Assembly (NCBI GenBank): GCA_011316305.1
Contig: SAUG01000067.1
Span: 434,001 to 498,000, forward strand
DNA from: Rusavskia elegans
Lineage: Eukaryota > Ascomycota > Lecanoromycetes > Teloschistales > Teloschistaceae
Direction of reading: 5' to 3'
DNA: 64,000 bases
Part shown: positions 45,501-59,164 of the stretch, one piece after another
Layout: every line of letters begins with the position of its first letter
How positions within the stretch are numbered: the stretch's first letter is position 1
Made by a program: the position numbers and the translations under genes
The notes under the pieces: generated by a model
Databases searched by the model: none
The model's input: only the letters and a program-made list of their open reading frames with translations
What the model was told of the DNA's origin: nothing

Positions 45501-46960
45501 AGAAAAAAGCCGGGCTATAGAATATAGAGGTAGAGATTGATTTTTTTCTTTATAAAAAGTCTTTATATATATTTGAAAATAAGGTACTTCGTATAGAATT
45601 TCAAGTAAAATACTATAATAATTCTATAGCTGGATATTTTAGATATAAACGAATTCTATCGTTTATTCGACGTAGCTATAGATAGCCGAAGCTGTTTGAA
45701 TATATTAAAGACTATATAGAAACGTATAACGTCTATTAACGAGTTAAAATCTATAGATATAAATTTTTTAGAAAGTTATAGAATCTTCTATATTCTATAT
45801 AACTATAGAAAAAAATAGCGATAAACTTTATTACTAGATTATTATCTATTCGATATAGTCGAAACGTTATAGATTTAGTACTAGTAGCTATCGATTAATT
45901 TACTAAAATAGCGGGATATATTCTATATTATAAAATATTTAACGAGAAAGATTTTATAAAATTTATTATCGATAAATTTTAGTATAAAAGATCCATTTCT
46001 AATAGAAATATTAGCGATAGAAACTCGCTATTTATAAATAAATTCCAGTCGGAAATCTACTATTATCTAAAAATAAAACGTCGTTTAAATACTACGTTCT
46101 ATCTTTAAATATATAGATAAATTAACGATTGAATATTTCGTTAAAATAGTACTTTAAAGTATATATAAATAAAAAATAAAATAATTAGATTATATTGTCC
46201 TTTATAACTAAATATATTTATAATATTAGCGAATATAATATAAAAATATTTCCTTTTAATCTATTTATAGATTACAATCTAGATATAATATTTAAAGATA
46301 TTAAAAATAACGCCGCGGAAAAGAAAATAGTAAATACGAAAATATTAGTAGTAAAGAAAAACATCGTATAATTACGGAAAATATACGAATCGATATATAT
46401 AAACTAAAATAAACTTTAGAAAATCTAGATTAAATATTAAATATTATAATAAAAAATATTAACCGATAGAATATACTATTAGTAACTTAGTACTACTCTT
46501 TATAAAAAATATAAAATTTAAATAATTAAAGAAAATTATTTCTAAATCTATAAATCTATATCGAATTTCGAAATATATAGATTTTTAGATTTATCGAATA
46601 GTTTTACCAATTAGATTAAAAATCTATAATATCTTTTATATATTTTTATTAAAAAAGTTCTATTACTATTAAAATAGCGATTTACTATAATATCTATTAC
46701 TAAAATTTATCGATATTAAAAAGGAATAGAAGGTAGAAGAGATTTTAAATAAAAGGTTTATAAAACCTAAAAAGAGCGAGGAATTAAAGACAGAATATCT
46801 AATTAAATAGACGAATTAATTAAAGAAATATAATTTCTAATATCTATAAAAAAACTTTAAATATATTTAAAAGTATATCGAAATATATAATTAGGATATC
46901 TTTCTAATAAAAAAACGTAAAAAAAGTAGACTTTAACGAAAATAAACTATAATTATAAAC
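42508..46960 (+). pseudogene. Family C pol remnant
   Basis: Reverse transcriptase at about 43,845-44,200: YVEYRDFNKITVKNRYF, KYFSKYDIKDIYYRIRI, FEYSIIFFEFTN, with VYLDYILIF at 44,168-44,194 (second catalytic Asp is Tyr). Integrase at about 45,680-46,170: LVLVAID, FTKIAGY, then SDRNSLFINKF and a Glu further on (D,D,E core still visible). Chromodomain at about 46,785-46,860: ELKTEYLIK, Trp-to-stop, TN. Interrupted by a MITE upstream of reverse transcriptase. Confidence 0.75.
43439..43771 (-). repeat. MITE copy, reverse orientation, with target duplication
   Basis: 333 bp from AGATTGGTCGTCGGATCGAG to GAACCGGCCAGTCT. Flanks ATTTAGATAA and ATCTAGATAA match at 9 of 10, the difference being C/T as expected from RIP. 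This is the clearest case for the family's about 10-bp duplication. Confidence 0.8.
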
Positions 46961-46963
46961 GTT

Positions 46964-47506
46964 AGATTGAATTAGCTACTTCGGGTCGGGTTTCCGTCGG
47001 TTTTTCGAAAATCCGATCCGAATTTTAGTAAATCGATTTAACTCGACCCGTTAAATAGTATAGATCGATTTCTAAAATTAGAACCGAGAATTAGATTAGA
47101 TTATAAAATAGATATCGATAAAAATCCGATTCGATCTACTAAATCTTTTATATATAATATAATAATATTTATAATTATTTTATTAAATTATAAAATATTT
47201 ATTAAAGTAATATATTTAGATAATATATTTAATTTAACTAGAAATCTTCTAGCTAGTATAATCAATTAACTATTGTTTTTTTAGATAGATAGATATAACT
47301 TTTATACTAGAGTTATATTTTTATATTTAGATTTAGTAGTTTTAGCGAGTTAAATCCGAAAATCCGGATTCGACCCGGAACTAAATTAGTTCGATATCTA
47401 AAAAAATCAGAATCGACTTGATTTAATATCTAGAAAAATCGGAATCGATTCGGTTCGAATCCGGAATACGAATCCGGATTCGAAATCCGATCCGACGATC
47501 AATTTA
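46964..47506 (+). repeat. MITE copy near the 3' end of family C copy C1
   Basis: 543 bp from AGATTGAATTAGCTACTTCG to GATCCGACGATCAATTT. Interior matches the 21,152-21,692 copy. No convincing target duplication. Confidence 0.7.
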
Positions 47507-47656
47507 TATCTAAAAAAACTCTTTTATAGTATTATAAACAATATTAGAAAAGTAAAAACGAATATTATACCGTTTTATAATTTAAGATACTATAATACGA
47601 AAAGCGTTATCTAATTTTATAAAGATATCTTAATAATAGATTATCTCGCGTGAAAA

Positions 47657-50600
47657 TGTAACGTTCCTATATATCAGAAAGCGTTACGCTCGAGCCTAGC
47701 TATAGCCGTAGACGTAGTCCGAGCTATTAAATAGTAAGGAAGTTCTAGTATAGATTATTATAACTAATTCTATATATCTATAGAAATATATTTACGATAT
47801 TATAAAGTATTTTTATTATAAAGTAATTAAAAAGAGAATAGTAGAAACGTATTTAATAATTATATTAATAATTAACGGGATAATCTATTTATAGAAGTAA
47901 TAAGTAATATATATAGTAAGAATAGCTATAAAGGCCGATAGATAGCCGTCTACTAAAAGTTCCGTTAAAAAGGGCGGCTATAGCGGCTATAGGCGGCTAT
48001 AGATAATTAGATTCGCTTATTTAACTAATCTTTCTAGGAAACTTCTATAGAGTTATAAATATAATATAGTCCTTTCTATATCGCTTTTCTAAACCTTTTT
48101 AGGGCTTTTTAAATATATTTAAAGTATTTTCTTAGTTTCTAAATCTTTTTTTTATCGGGAAACTCTTTCTATTTTACTAGGAATTCGTCTATCTCTTTTC
48201 TTTTATCTAGAATCTTTTCGACTTCGTATTTTTCTTACTTTTAATAGTACTAGTCCTTTACTAATAGAATATATTCCGGTACTTTCTTTAGTAAATCTAT
48301 ATAGAATTTAGAGAAGATTTCTATTATTAAAAGTTTTAAGTATATTATTATTCCTTTAATATTTTAAATTTCGAAAGCTTTTACGTATAGTTTATCGAGC
48401 TTTTTATCTATTAAAGTTTTTATTAAAAGTAGTATTTTATCTCTTTTATAAATATTATAATCTTTTTTTAATTTATCTAATTTCTATTTAACTCTTTCTT
48501 TTATTATCTAGATTTTTATTTTTACTTTATTTTAGTTAACCTTTATTTTATTAATAAAAGACTACGCCGTAGGGTTTTTTATATTTAAATATATTTTTCT
48601 CCGAATAGTCTTTTTATAAAATAGTTCGTTAAACGTTATTTAGATATCCTTATTATATAATAAATTAATTACTATCTATACTACCGGGAGAAGTTAAATC
48701 TAGTCTTTTCCTTCGTCTAAATAATAGATTTTAAGGTAAGTTTCTAGTATCTAATTTATTCTTTCTATTTATTTATCTATCTATAGATAGAACGATATTA
48801 ATATAGCCTATTCCGTTCCTACTACTTATATTAATTCTTTTATAAAATTTAAAATAAATAATTTATTTCTATCCGAAATAATCTTTTTTATAATATTATT
48901 TTCGTAAAATACCGTTTATAGTAATAGAAAGGCGAGCTATTCTACTATTATCGTTATTTTATATAGTATAAACCTTATATATTTTATAAATCTATTAATA
49001 ATTATTATTATTATATCGTATAATACTTATATACAAGGGTTAACCGATTCTAATAATCTTATAACGAAGTCTAATATAATTTATTAATAAAATATATTTA
49101 GTATTTATATTAGCTAGAGTTTTTCTACTAGTTTCTAATAACTTTTTTTTACTATTATATACTCCGGGTAGTTTTTAATAAATTTTTTAATATATTTTTT
49201 AAGTACTAGTAGATTAGTTTTCTTTTAAATTCTTTTTAATATTTTAGTAATTTTTTAATATCTAGCTATTTTAGGATCGTATATTTATTAGATAATATTA
49301 TTTATTTTTTCCGAGGCCTCGGCCCTTTTAAAGATATTTTCTATTCTTTTTAAAAGAGGTCTGGTCGTTTTTTCGGTAGCTTCGTAGTCTACTTTTCTAT
49401 TTAAAGTATCCGCTATAATATTATCGGTACCTTTAATATATTTTATTTTGAAATTATAATAGATTATTTTTTCCGTTTACTTTATTATTTAGTAAAGATA
49501 GAAGATTTTTATAGTTAGTATATACTACTACTTTTTTATTAGTTCCGCTTATATATATTTTCTAATATATAAAATTTATAATAATTATTAATATTTTTTT
49601 ATCTATTATTATATAGTTAACTTCCGTTAATATTAACTTTCTAGAATAGTATCCAAGTAGTTTTCTTTTTTAGAAAATATATAATTCTATCGTTCGGTCT
49701 AAAATATTTATATAAAAGATAATCTATTTTTCGAAATCGAAAATTACTAAGATTTTTTTAGACGCGAAACTCTATTTAAGTCTTTTAAATATTTCATTTT
49801 AAATTTTTATCTACTAGAAAGATATATTATTCCGAAATAAATCTATAAATAGAACTATCTTTTTTATAGATCCTCCTATTATATTTTAGTAGAACCCGGT
49901 AAAATCTAAAAAACTTTAAATATCTTTTTAATTTTTTAGTACCGGCTATTTTCGTATTATTTATATTTTATTTATCTCTATAGTAATACTTCCAGGCTTA
50001 ATTATATATCCTAGAAACGTAACCTTTTATTTATAGAATTCTGATTTCTTTTTTTTAATTCTAAAGTTATATTTTCGGAATTTTTATAATATTTTAAAAA
50101 TATATTATATATATTCTTTTTTTATTTTAGAAAAAATTAGTATATCGTCTATATATATTATTATAAAGATATCGAAATAGTTATATAATATTTTATTAAC
50201 TATATATTATAGAATCGCCGGTATATTTATTAATCTAAAAGATATAACTAAATATTCGAATAGTCTATATTTTATTTTAAACGTAATTTTCTATTCGTTT
50301 TCGGCTTTAATCTATAGTAGATTAAATATATTTTTTAAATTAAATTTTATAAAAAACTTGGTTTTTCCGATTCTGTTTTTTAAATCTACTAGAAGCGGAA
50401 GTAGATATTTATCTTTTTATATTACTATATTAAATTTTTTGAAATCGATATAAAATCGAAAGTTACTATTTTTTTTCGGAATAAATATAACCGGTTATTC
50501 TATTATTAATTTAGAATACTATATATATCTTATTTTAAAATTATAGTCGATATATTATCTTAATACTTTTAACTAATTATTATTTAATCTATAAAATAAT

Positions 50601-51603
50601 CTAATTTATAGTTTTTCCGGGTCTATTATAATAATTTTATAGTCTTTTTAGATATAAGCCGGTAAAAGTAGCTTCCTTTCCGGTTCTTTTAATATATTCT
50701 AGAATTTTTTAAAAAATTATAGAATTTTATCTATAATAGCTAGTTTCTTTTTAGTCTATTATTTTCGAATAAAAATATTATATATCTTTTATATCTCGGC
50801 TAGCCTTTTAGATATACTAAAAAGATAGTTTCCTATTTTTATCTATATTATTTTCTAAATAATTTCTAGATTCTATAATATAAATTATAGGATATCTAAA
50901 TATATATCCCTTTATACCTTTATAATATTAAAGATAATCTTTTTTTTTTATCTATTACTTCGTATCTATAGAGGTTTAATCTAATATTTAACTTTAATAA
51001 ACTCTATTTTATTAATAGTTCCTATAAAATAAGGTTCCGTTTTTCTAGTTAAAGGGATATTAAATTTCTTTATATATTCTTCTAATATAATATTCTAAAT
51101 AGTTTCTAAATTAACTAAAACTTCTATAGGTCGTTTAAATAATATTAACTAGATAAAAATCCGATTTTTATCTATCTTTCGGAGTTATTAAAATATAATA
51201 TTCCTATATATTAAAAGGCGTTACGTTTAAATCTAGCTATAGCTATAGATATAGTCCGAGCTACTAAATAGTAAAGGAGTTCTAGTATAGATTATCGTAA
51301 CTAATTCTATATACCCGTAGAGGTACAGTTATAATATTACGAGGTATTTTTATTATAAAGTAATTAAAAAGAGAATAGTAGAAACGTATTTAATAATTAT
51401 ATTAACGACTAACGAGAGAATTTATTTATAGAAATAATAAGTAATATATATAGTAAAAATAGCCGTAAAAGCCGATAGATAGCTGTCTATTAAAAGTCCT
51501 ATTAGAAAGGGCGGCTATCGCGACTATAGGCGGCTATAGATAATTAGATTCGCTTGTTTAACTAATTCTTCCAGGGAACTTCTATAGAGTCGTGGACGTA
51601 ACA
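47657..51603 (-). mobile_element. Family A LTR retrotransposon, copy A3 (pol-only, complete)
   Basis: 3,947 bp in minus orientation. LTRs 47,657-48,066 and 51,194-51,603 (410 bp each). The outer ends still read TGTAACG and GGACGTAACA, so the TG...CA termini are preserved here. Target duplication GAAAA (47,652-47,656) and GAAAG (51,604-51,608), one RIP-type mismatch. Confidence 0.9.
48067..51193 (-). pseudogene. Ty3/Gypsy pol remnant of copy A3
   Basis: Colinear with the body of copy A1 over its length and in the same orientation; the leader next to the 5' LTR (GATAAAAATCGGATTTTTAT-like block near 51,160) is the same as in copies A1 and A2, so protease again follows the LTR without Gag. Stops throughout. 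Confidence 0.8.
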
Positions 51604-51608
51604 GAAAG

Positions 51609-53029
51609 ATTATAGATTAAAGTCTAGAAGTATAGATTTATAGTAATAGAGTAAACTACTATAATAGTAATCGAAACTGCTATTTAAATACTAATAGTAT
51701 CTATTCCGAAAAGTAAAGGTCTAGATACCGCTAGCAGGATAAAATTTTCGCGACGAAAACGGAATATAAATAGAAATAGTAAAAGCGAATAGAAATTATA
51801 TAATAAGTCGAAGTTATATATCGGAAAATCTAGAATAAAAAAAGGCAACTAAATTTTAAATTTCTAGATTTTACTTTCTAACGTAGTCTATTTAGCCTAT
51901 TTAGCCTATTAAGCCGTATTTTCTCGAATTAAACTTTTATTTAAATATTTATAAACTTCTATACGTTTTATAATAGAATATAAAATTATTATAAAATATT
52001 CGAAAATAATAAACTATTTTATAAAGTTATATAATACTATATCGGAATGCGGTATATATTTTAAAATATTAATAACATTTTAAATAAATCTTTTTATAAA
52101 TTTATAATTATCTATAAAGAGTTTCTTGTTATTTTATATTATAAATCGATAGACGTTAATTAAATATTTAACGATCGAATTGAAAATATAGAAGATCTAT
52201 TATAATTAACTTTAAATTAATATAATATAAAAAATTATATTATTTTATAATTGAATGGTTTTTTATTTCTGCGATATTTAGAATAAATATTAGTAAAATA
52301 ATCTTTTAAATATTTAAAGATTGGATTTAAACGAATAGTATTATTTTTACTACTAGTCGTATAATAAATATATCTAATATAAAGTAGACGAGATATATTT
52401 ATATATATAAAAATAAAAAAACTCGTATAAACGAAAGAAAAATATTCGAATAAATAAAATACAAAATATTAGAATTTCTACTAAATAAAATAATACTATA
52501 TTATCGCTAATATATCGAAACTTTATTATTCCGAACGTTTATTTACTATTTATAATCTTTTAATATATATATTAGATTGGAATTTAATTACGTTAATTTA
52601 AATTTCTATCTGGTATTATTTATAATCTCTATATATATATAAAGACTCGAGTCTAATAGATATCTATAGATATAGTATATCTCTTCTAATATATATATTA
52701 AAGCAAAACTATAGCGCTAATCTAGTCGAAATTATAATATAATAGTTAATACGTCCGTATTTATATATAAATTCCGAAAAATCTAAATTCGATTTATAAT
52801 AGTATTTTTACTTTCTAATTTTATTCTAGTATATATCTATATAGCTACAGTATATTTATATAAAAAAGAAAGCTAATTATAATAATAGCTAAAAAAAAAT
52901 ACTTTTTTTATCTTTTTTAATTTATATAGATAACTATATAGTTAGTAGATTTATTTAATAAATACATCAAAAGTATAGATAGATACAATATAATATCGGA
53001 GATAATATTACAATAAAATAAATAATTAT
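51609..53029. other. AT-rich sequence, no assignment
   Basis: RIP-like composition. One short direct repeat TATTTAGCC occurs three times at about 51,888-51,914. No coding domain or repeat match was recognised; it may include flank of the sequence that copy A3 interrupted (47,507-47,656 on the other side). Confidence 0.4.
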
Positions 53030-53290
53030 AAATATTAAACGCGTTAAAATAGATTATAGAAATATAAATAGGACGTTTAGAAATTATATTCGTCGTCTAA
53101 TCGCTACTATATTACTAGTATATCGAATTTCGATTCTTTTCCGCTTTTTCTCTTTCTTTATTATTAGGCTATACTCTAGTCCTATTATAATATAAATTAG
53201 TTCTATAATATTTCTTTTGTCTAGTCTATAATCGTATACTATTCTAGAATCACCATCGCTTTTATAATTTTCTATCTATAATCAAATGAA
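53030..53290 (+). repeat. Repeat G, second copy
   Basis: Counterpart of 36,880-37,190; followed directly by family C sequence lacking the Gag region. Confidence 0.5.
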
Positions 53291-54454
53291 ATATAATATT
53301 ATATCGAGTATAAAAAAACTTATACGTTTTATTGTAAATTTACCATTGGTTTTTATAAATATATTATAGACCGAAAATAATTAAATAGTATATATAATAT
53401 CGAATAACGACGTATATATAAAATTTGATAAATATATCACCGTATAAATAAAATTTAACAGCGATAAAAATAAAAATAATAAAAATATAATAGATCGAAC
53501 TAATTCTAAAATTTATATAAAATAACGGAGTTTATAATATATAATTAATAGATTTTATATCGTCGTTTAAAGATATAAATTATACGATCGAATAAAATAG
53601 ACGAAATCCGTTAAATAATCTAATTAGATTGGCTATCGGATCGAGTTTCGAATTCGGGTTAACTAATCCGATCCGATTCGAATCGGATTAAACTAAAATA
53701 TAATCCGATCCGATCGGATTTTAGATTCTAAATTATAATCCGATCCGATCCGCTAAAATGAAATTTTAGCGCTAAATTCTAGTATAAAAGTATTAAACTA
53801 ATATAGTTTTTATATAAATTTACTAACAAGATTCTAAATATTTAACTATATTAGCTAGAAAATTTATAATAAAACTAAATATATTATCTAAATATATTAT
53901 CTTTATTAAAATTTTAATATAATAATAGAGAATATATATAATCTAATCGGGTCGGATTTAAATTAGATTACTAAATAATCTAATCTGGATTCGATCCGGT
54001 AAAACCCGGGTCGAGTCCGGATCGAGTTACTAAAATCGGGTCGGATATCTAACGGTTTAACGGAAATCCGACCCGAATCGATCAGTTTAAATCTACTCTA
54101 TAATTTATTTAAATCTCTATTCGATAAAATATATAACTATTGAAATAACGTATAAAAAAAACTAGATCCGTTATTTAATATTTTCTATAAAAATTCTAAT
54201 TTTTTTTATATCGAAAAAAGATAGTAGTTTTCGTATATACGTCGACTGTAGAGGTTTTAATAAATTAATAATTAAAAACCGTCATTTTTTATCTTTTATT
54301 TCTCAAAATCTAGATCGATTATCTAAAAAAAAAATATTTTTCTAGAAATAATATTATAAATATATATTATTAAATTCGAATTTCAAAGATTAACGAATAA
54401 AAGATAAATTTTTATATTGAATATAGATATTTTAAATAATTTTTTATATTTTTT
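53291..54454 (+). mobile_element. Gypsy family C fragment, copy C2
   Basis: Matches 43,080-43,430 of C1, then, after a MITE (53,626-54,088), the start of reverse transcriptase at about 54,190-54,450 (FYIEKR-like, VDC-like and VKNRH positions aligned to C1). It is cut by another MITE at 54,455. Compared with C1 the Gag region is missing. Confidence 0.6.
53626..54088 (-). repeat. MITE copy in C2
   Basis: 463 bp from AGATTGGCTATCGGATCGAG to ACCCGAATCGATCAGTTT. Flanks TAATCTAATT and AAATCTACTC agree at 7 of 10 positions. Confidence 0.7.
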
Positions 54455-54853
54455 ATTTGGCCGTCGGATCGACGTTCGAATCCGGATTAGCTAATCCGAT
54501 TTCATTTGAATCAAATTTTAAAATCCGACTCGATTAATTAAAATACTGAACTTTAGTACAAATATAATTCTATTATAAATATTATAGTTATTTATTTTAA
54601 ATAGATTGAATTAATTAACTATATTAGCTAAAAAGACTTTAGTTAAATCAAATATAATATTTAAATAAATTTTTTTAATATATAATCTAAAAATTAATAA
54701 ATTATAATATATTACTATATATCGAAGTTTTAGCGAATCGAAATAGATTAAAATTAAATATTCGGATTTGCCCCGGATCCAACCGTTTAGTAAATCGGAT
54801 CGAATTATAAAATTCGATAAAAATTCGATTCGAAATAGTCAATCTATATATCG
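54455..54853 (-). repeat. MITE copy ending C2
   Basis: About 398 bp from TTGGCCGTCGGATCGACG to CGAAATAGTCAATCT. Contains the intact GGATTAGCTAATCCG motif used to place the break in the 18,965-24,578 copy. Confidence 0.65.
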
Positions 54854-55204
54854 TTCGATTCATATATTATATCTATAATTATCCAAATCTATAATAATTT
54901 AATTTGAAAAAATCAATAATCTTTTACTATATAATATTTCTAGACAATATATTTAACTTTTCTAATTTAAAAGATAAATATTATAAATATATTCGATGGA
55001 TCGTTTGAAAACTATATAATAAAAAATTATATTTTAATTTACAATAGCGGTGAATGAAATAGAAAGAAAAGAAAAAAAAAAGAAGAAAAAAAGACGGATA
55101 TAATATAATCTAGAAGAAATATCGGAAATAGTAATAAAAAATTCGTTACGGGATTGAAAATATTTACTTTTTCAAAGTAAGTATTTTAAATACTATATTT
55201 TAAA

Positions 55205-55290
55205 TAGATTGGCCGTCGGATCGGGTTTTTTTACGGTTCGACTCGATTCGAACCCGAGTCGGGATCGGGTATCTAGATTTAATCCGTTAA
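55205..55290 (-). repeat. MITE terminal fragment
   Basis: AGATTGGCCGTCGGATCGGG followed by family interior (GACTCGATTCGAACCCGAGT); no partner end found nearby. Confidence 0.55.
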
Positions 55291-57600
55291 AACGTAAAAA
55301 CCTTATATAAAAATAAAATTCTAATATTAAAATATAACTTTTCTTCTACGTTATATTATTAACAAATCTCAATTATTTTTTAACAATATACTAAAGATTT
55401 CAGATATATCTAATATTAACGTATCCTAATATTAACGTATCCTAATATCAACGTATACTATTTAATATTATCTATCAAGCAGTCAATACTATTTATATTA
55501 CTATATAATATCTATATATCTATATTATCTTTCGATATTACGATTATGGAAATATAATATTAACTATCTAATATAAATATCGATTCTCGCCTCTTTATAT
55601 CTTAGATCGATATATCTAGCGAAGGCTTCTCTATTAGATTTCTATTAAGTAATATCTATTCTAGATAATCTATAAACTAGCTTTTAAACCAATTTATAAC
55701 CGGGAATCTAGTTAAATTTAATTGTTTATATAGAAAGTAATAATAAATTATTAAAAATATAGTAGATAAAATTTAAATCGATTATTTAAAACTAGTATTT
55801 TGAAATAATAATAAATTTATTTAATAGAATATAGACTACTATTAAAATTTCTAATATATATAGTCTATTATTTCTATTGCTATAGATATTAAAACCAGGA
55901 TTTATAAAAAAATAACCGATTTTCTATAAACGAAAAAGGCTTTAGCGTAAAAATAGTCGTTCTAGTAGAATAATTTCTACTAGATAACTTTAAAAATAGA
56001 TTGTTTATCTAAAATTATATATAAACACTATTTCAAAATTTTTAACTATTTTATAATTTCTAGTTCTTTAAATATATCTACTATAAAAAAATATCATTCG
56101 ACTAATAATTACTATAGATCTAAATATTATAATTTATAGTCTATTATTAAAATAATATTTAACCTTGTAAATAGTAAATAGTAATATAAATAGATAATAT
56201 AATATTTATTTATTTAATAATAGGAGAAAGATTATATTTAATTAAATTCTATTTTTAACTAAAACGTTGTAAATAAATATCTATATAAGATTTTTTTAAA
56301 TCTAAATCTATTAGTCCGAACTATCGAAAATACGAATTTTAGAAAACTATTATAAATACTTCGTCTATATATATAGCTATTTGAATATATATAGTCTATT
56401 ATAATAATTTTTGGTAAATTTAAAACTATCCGCGATAGAATTAATTTTAAATTAAAAACCGTAGAATATATTTTATTTATATAAAATATCTAGTTAAATT
56501 TGTAAACGTCGTATATTTAGAAATATTCGTATATTAGATTAATATATAGTTTTTATTTTAGAAACGTCTATTTAGATTTATATTTCTATTTATAAATATT
56601 TTACTCCGTTTATAATATTAAAAGCTATTATTACTTTTAGAATTTCTCTAGTTTATATAGTAGCTTTTAGATATTATTACCGATAATACTAGCTCTAATT
56701 CTATATTAATAAAAATATTTAAAAATTCTTTTAATCGATTTAATAGTCGATAGAATCGATAATAAAACTCGCTATTTAATCTAGTAATTTAATAATTTAA
56801 TAATACTATTAGATTAAAAATATTAGACGATAGCTTTATCTATTAGCTAAATAATAAATAGATTACAGCTATTAATATCGGTCTATTATAAATTTTGAAT
56901 AAAATGTTATACGTAGATAATATAGACTAAATAATTTTTATATTAATAGTATTTTTAGGCTCGCGCTATTATAGTCTATTCTGGTATTTTCTATTAATAT
57001 AAATTTCGTTTTAAAAAATTTTAGAATAGAATCGATTTTAATTTCTACGCTAGGAGTTTTATTTAAAATATTTATATTCGATAGAATTCGATTTATTTTA
57101 TAATTTATAGATTATATCTACTTCGTTAAATTTTTAATTAATTTCTCGGAAAGTATTCGCGCGATCTATAGATATAAAAAATTACTTTAAATATAAATAA
57201 ATAGTAATTTCATTTTTTTATAGATAGTATACTACGGCCGTTTTTTAAAATTATTTTAATAATTTCGCGAATTATAGATATTAGAATTTATCTAGTAAAT
57301 CCACTTTATAGTACGTTTTATTTATTTTACTAAAATATAGAAAATTATAGAAACTTTAAATTATTTTTAAAAAGCAATAGTACTAATAGTATATAAAAGA
57401 ATTTTTACTAAATTTACTAAACATTATTTTTATATTAAAAATAAAGGAAGACTAATATATAATCTTACGAATCTTTTTAATTCTATAGCAAAATTTAACT
57501 TTTAACGAAACTATAATACTATTAAATAAAAGAAAAATATAAAAAATTATTCGGGGTATATAGATAAATCTCGAAATAAATTTAAAGAGTACTTTAATAA
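55291..57600. other. AT-rich sequence, no assignment
   Basis: A 2.3-kb stretch of RIP-like sequence with occasional CpG-rich spots (GGCTCGCGCTATTATAG at 56,962, TTCGCGCGATCTA region near 57,150). No domain or repeat match was recognised. It could hold the upstream part of the putative hAT element that follows. Confidence 0.4.
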
Positions 57601-58120
57601 AGATTATAGAATCTCTATTAATCTATTCAAATAAAAAGCCTGCTATAGAAATAAAATAAAGTAATATATAATAGTAATATATTGTAACTATTCTAACTAG
57701 TTGATCGTCAGCTATAATTATTTTAAATAGTTTTCTTCTATTGTTTTAACGTTTTCGAAATATCTATTTTCGAAGCTAATCGATATCTTTATATAAATAT
57801 TACTAAAGATAATCTAATCTTGATATTTTAGAAAAATAATATTTCGAATTTTCTAAAATTAGCGTAGATAGCTTACGATATCTTTTTCTATCTAATATTT
57901 TCGGTCGGAATTAAACGGACTTTTAATTTCGCTAGAAGAATTTATAGATAGGACCGAATCTAGATATTTCTATAATATATAAAATAGACGATAATAATTA
58001 AATTATATAACTATATTATTGATTTAGATATCGACGAAATATTAAAAAAGCTATAGTATATATTCTATTAGATAGAAGTAGAAAATAATACTATATTTCT
58101 ACAAAGAAATCTATATAAAA
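57601..58120 (+). pseudogene. Possible hAT transposase C-terminus remnant
   Basis: With one frame change the + strand reads DILEK-stop-YFEFSKISVDSLRYL near 57,818-57,875 and then SVGIKRTFNFARRIYR near 57,907-57,950. This resembles the hAT dimerisation region, where a W...FP.L...A.DYLSIP block is followed by a Val-Glu-Arg-x-Phe motif. Spacing and order fit, identity is low. Could be chance in low-complexity sequence. Confidence 0.35.
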
Positions 58121-58189
58121 AGAATTTTAAAACTATATTAAATAAATTAATCTTTTATATTTTATATTTAGTATTAGTATAATAATTTA

Positions 58190-59162
58190 GTTAATTTGTT
58201 TTGGTTTTGGTACCCGGTAAACCAGTGGTTCGGTAAGTAAATCAAACGTTAGTATATCAATATTAAATATACGGTAGCAGAACTTATATTCTAATTTAAT
58301 TAACGTAAATAACAATTCTTTCTATAGAATTTTAATTTAAATTTACTTAGTAATATAACGTATCCTTCTACCGATAATTTAATATAGAAATTTTTATAGA
58401 TAAATATACCTCGCAGTTATCGCTTCTTTTTCTTTTACCAGTAATATAAGTCCTGTAATACCCCTCGTAAATACTACGATTTACTAAAATCCTTTACGTA
58501 CGTATATATTCCCGTAATAGTTATACCGTAGCTAAACCAGATAATAGTACTTTTATCCGTAATAACTATATCTATTTTCGAAGACGTCGACTACCTCGTT
58601 ATAGCTAGAATAACCTATTTTAACTTCGATAAAAATCTCTTTTTTACCGCCTTTAAAACGTACTATCTGATCTCCCTATCGCCCTTTAACCTAATCGACC
58701 GGGTAAAGCTTCTAGTTGTAGTAGCAAGTATACTAGCTAGTAACCCTATAGCTAGTAACCGTCTTAAAGCTACGCGGGCTAAAGAGTACTTTAATAGTTT
58801 AGCGGAACGTTTAGATACAGATTATATAATATATATAGACGAGGCGACGACTATCTGTAATTACTTCGATATAACAGGTAGATATAGCAGAAATATTGAA
58901 AGCTGATAATTATATATAACGTCAAGGAAGGAATATATAGTATTTAAATATAGTAGAAAATTCGTAATCGCGAATAAAAAAGGAAATAGTTAAATAAAAG
59001 TAATTAACTGCGCTATAAATCTTGCCTGATAAATATATTTTTGGCTGTGAAAATTTTTTTGCACGTAAAATATAACAATCGTTACCGTATATAATATTGA
59101 TAAAATATATATATATATATATAAAAATTCAATATAATTCCAGATAGAAGCTTTTCAGAAAG
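58190..59162 (+). repeat. Repeat D, best-preserved copy D4
   Basis: Full copy from TTTGTTTTGGTTTTGGTACC to the tail AATTCAATATAATTCCAGAT, with a (TA)n run at 59,106-59,122. From 58,562 an uninterrupted reading of about 115 codons (FEDVDYLVIARITYFNF ... SPFNLIDRVKLLVVVASIL ... EYFNSLAERLDTDYI ... EATTICNYFDI) ends at a TGA near 58,905. No ATG start survives. This frame is shared with D1, D2, the minus copy and, at protein level, D6. Confidence 0.7.
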
Positions 59163-59164
59163 GT

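Larger units (their letters stand above)
38061..46960 (+). mobile_element. Gypsy family C, longest copy C1, interrupted twice
   Basis: Gag-like sequence at about 38,540-38,820 (TFNDIL, FLLNITTNSTFYLLNIATKY) is followed by the 39,173-42,507 element inserted at TAACG, then the protease-side region from 42,508, a MITE at 43,439-43,771, reverse transcriptase, RNase H, integrase and chromodomain. LTRs were not identified; both ends may have been lost or lie in repeat G and 46,960-47,656. Confidence 0.65.
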
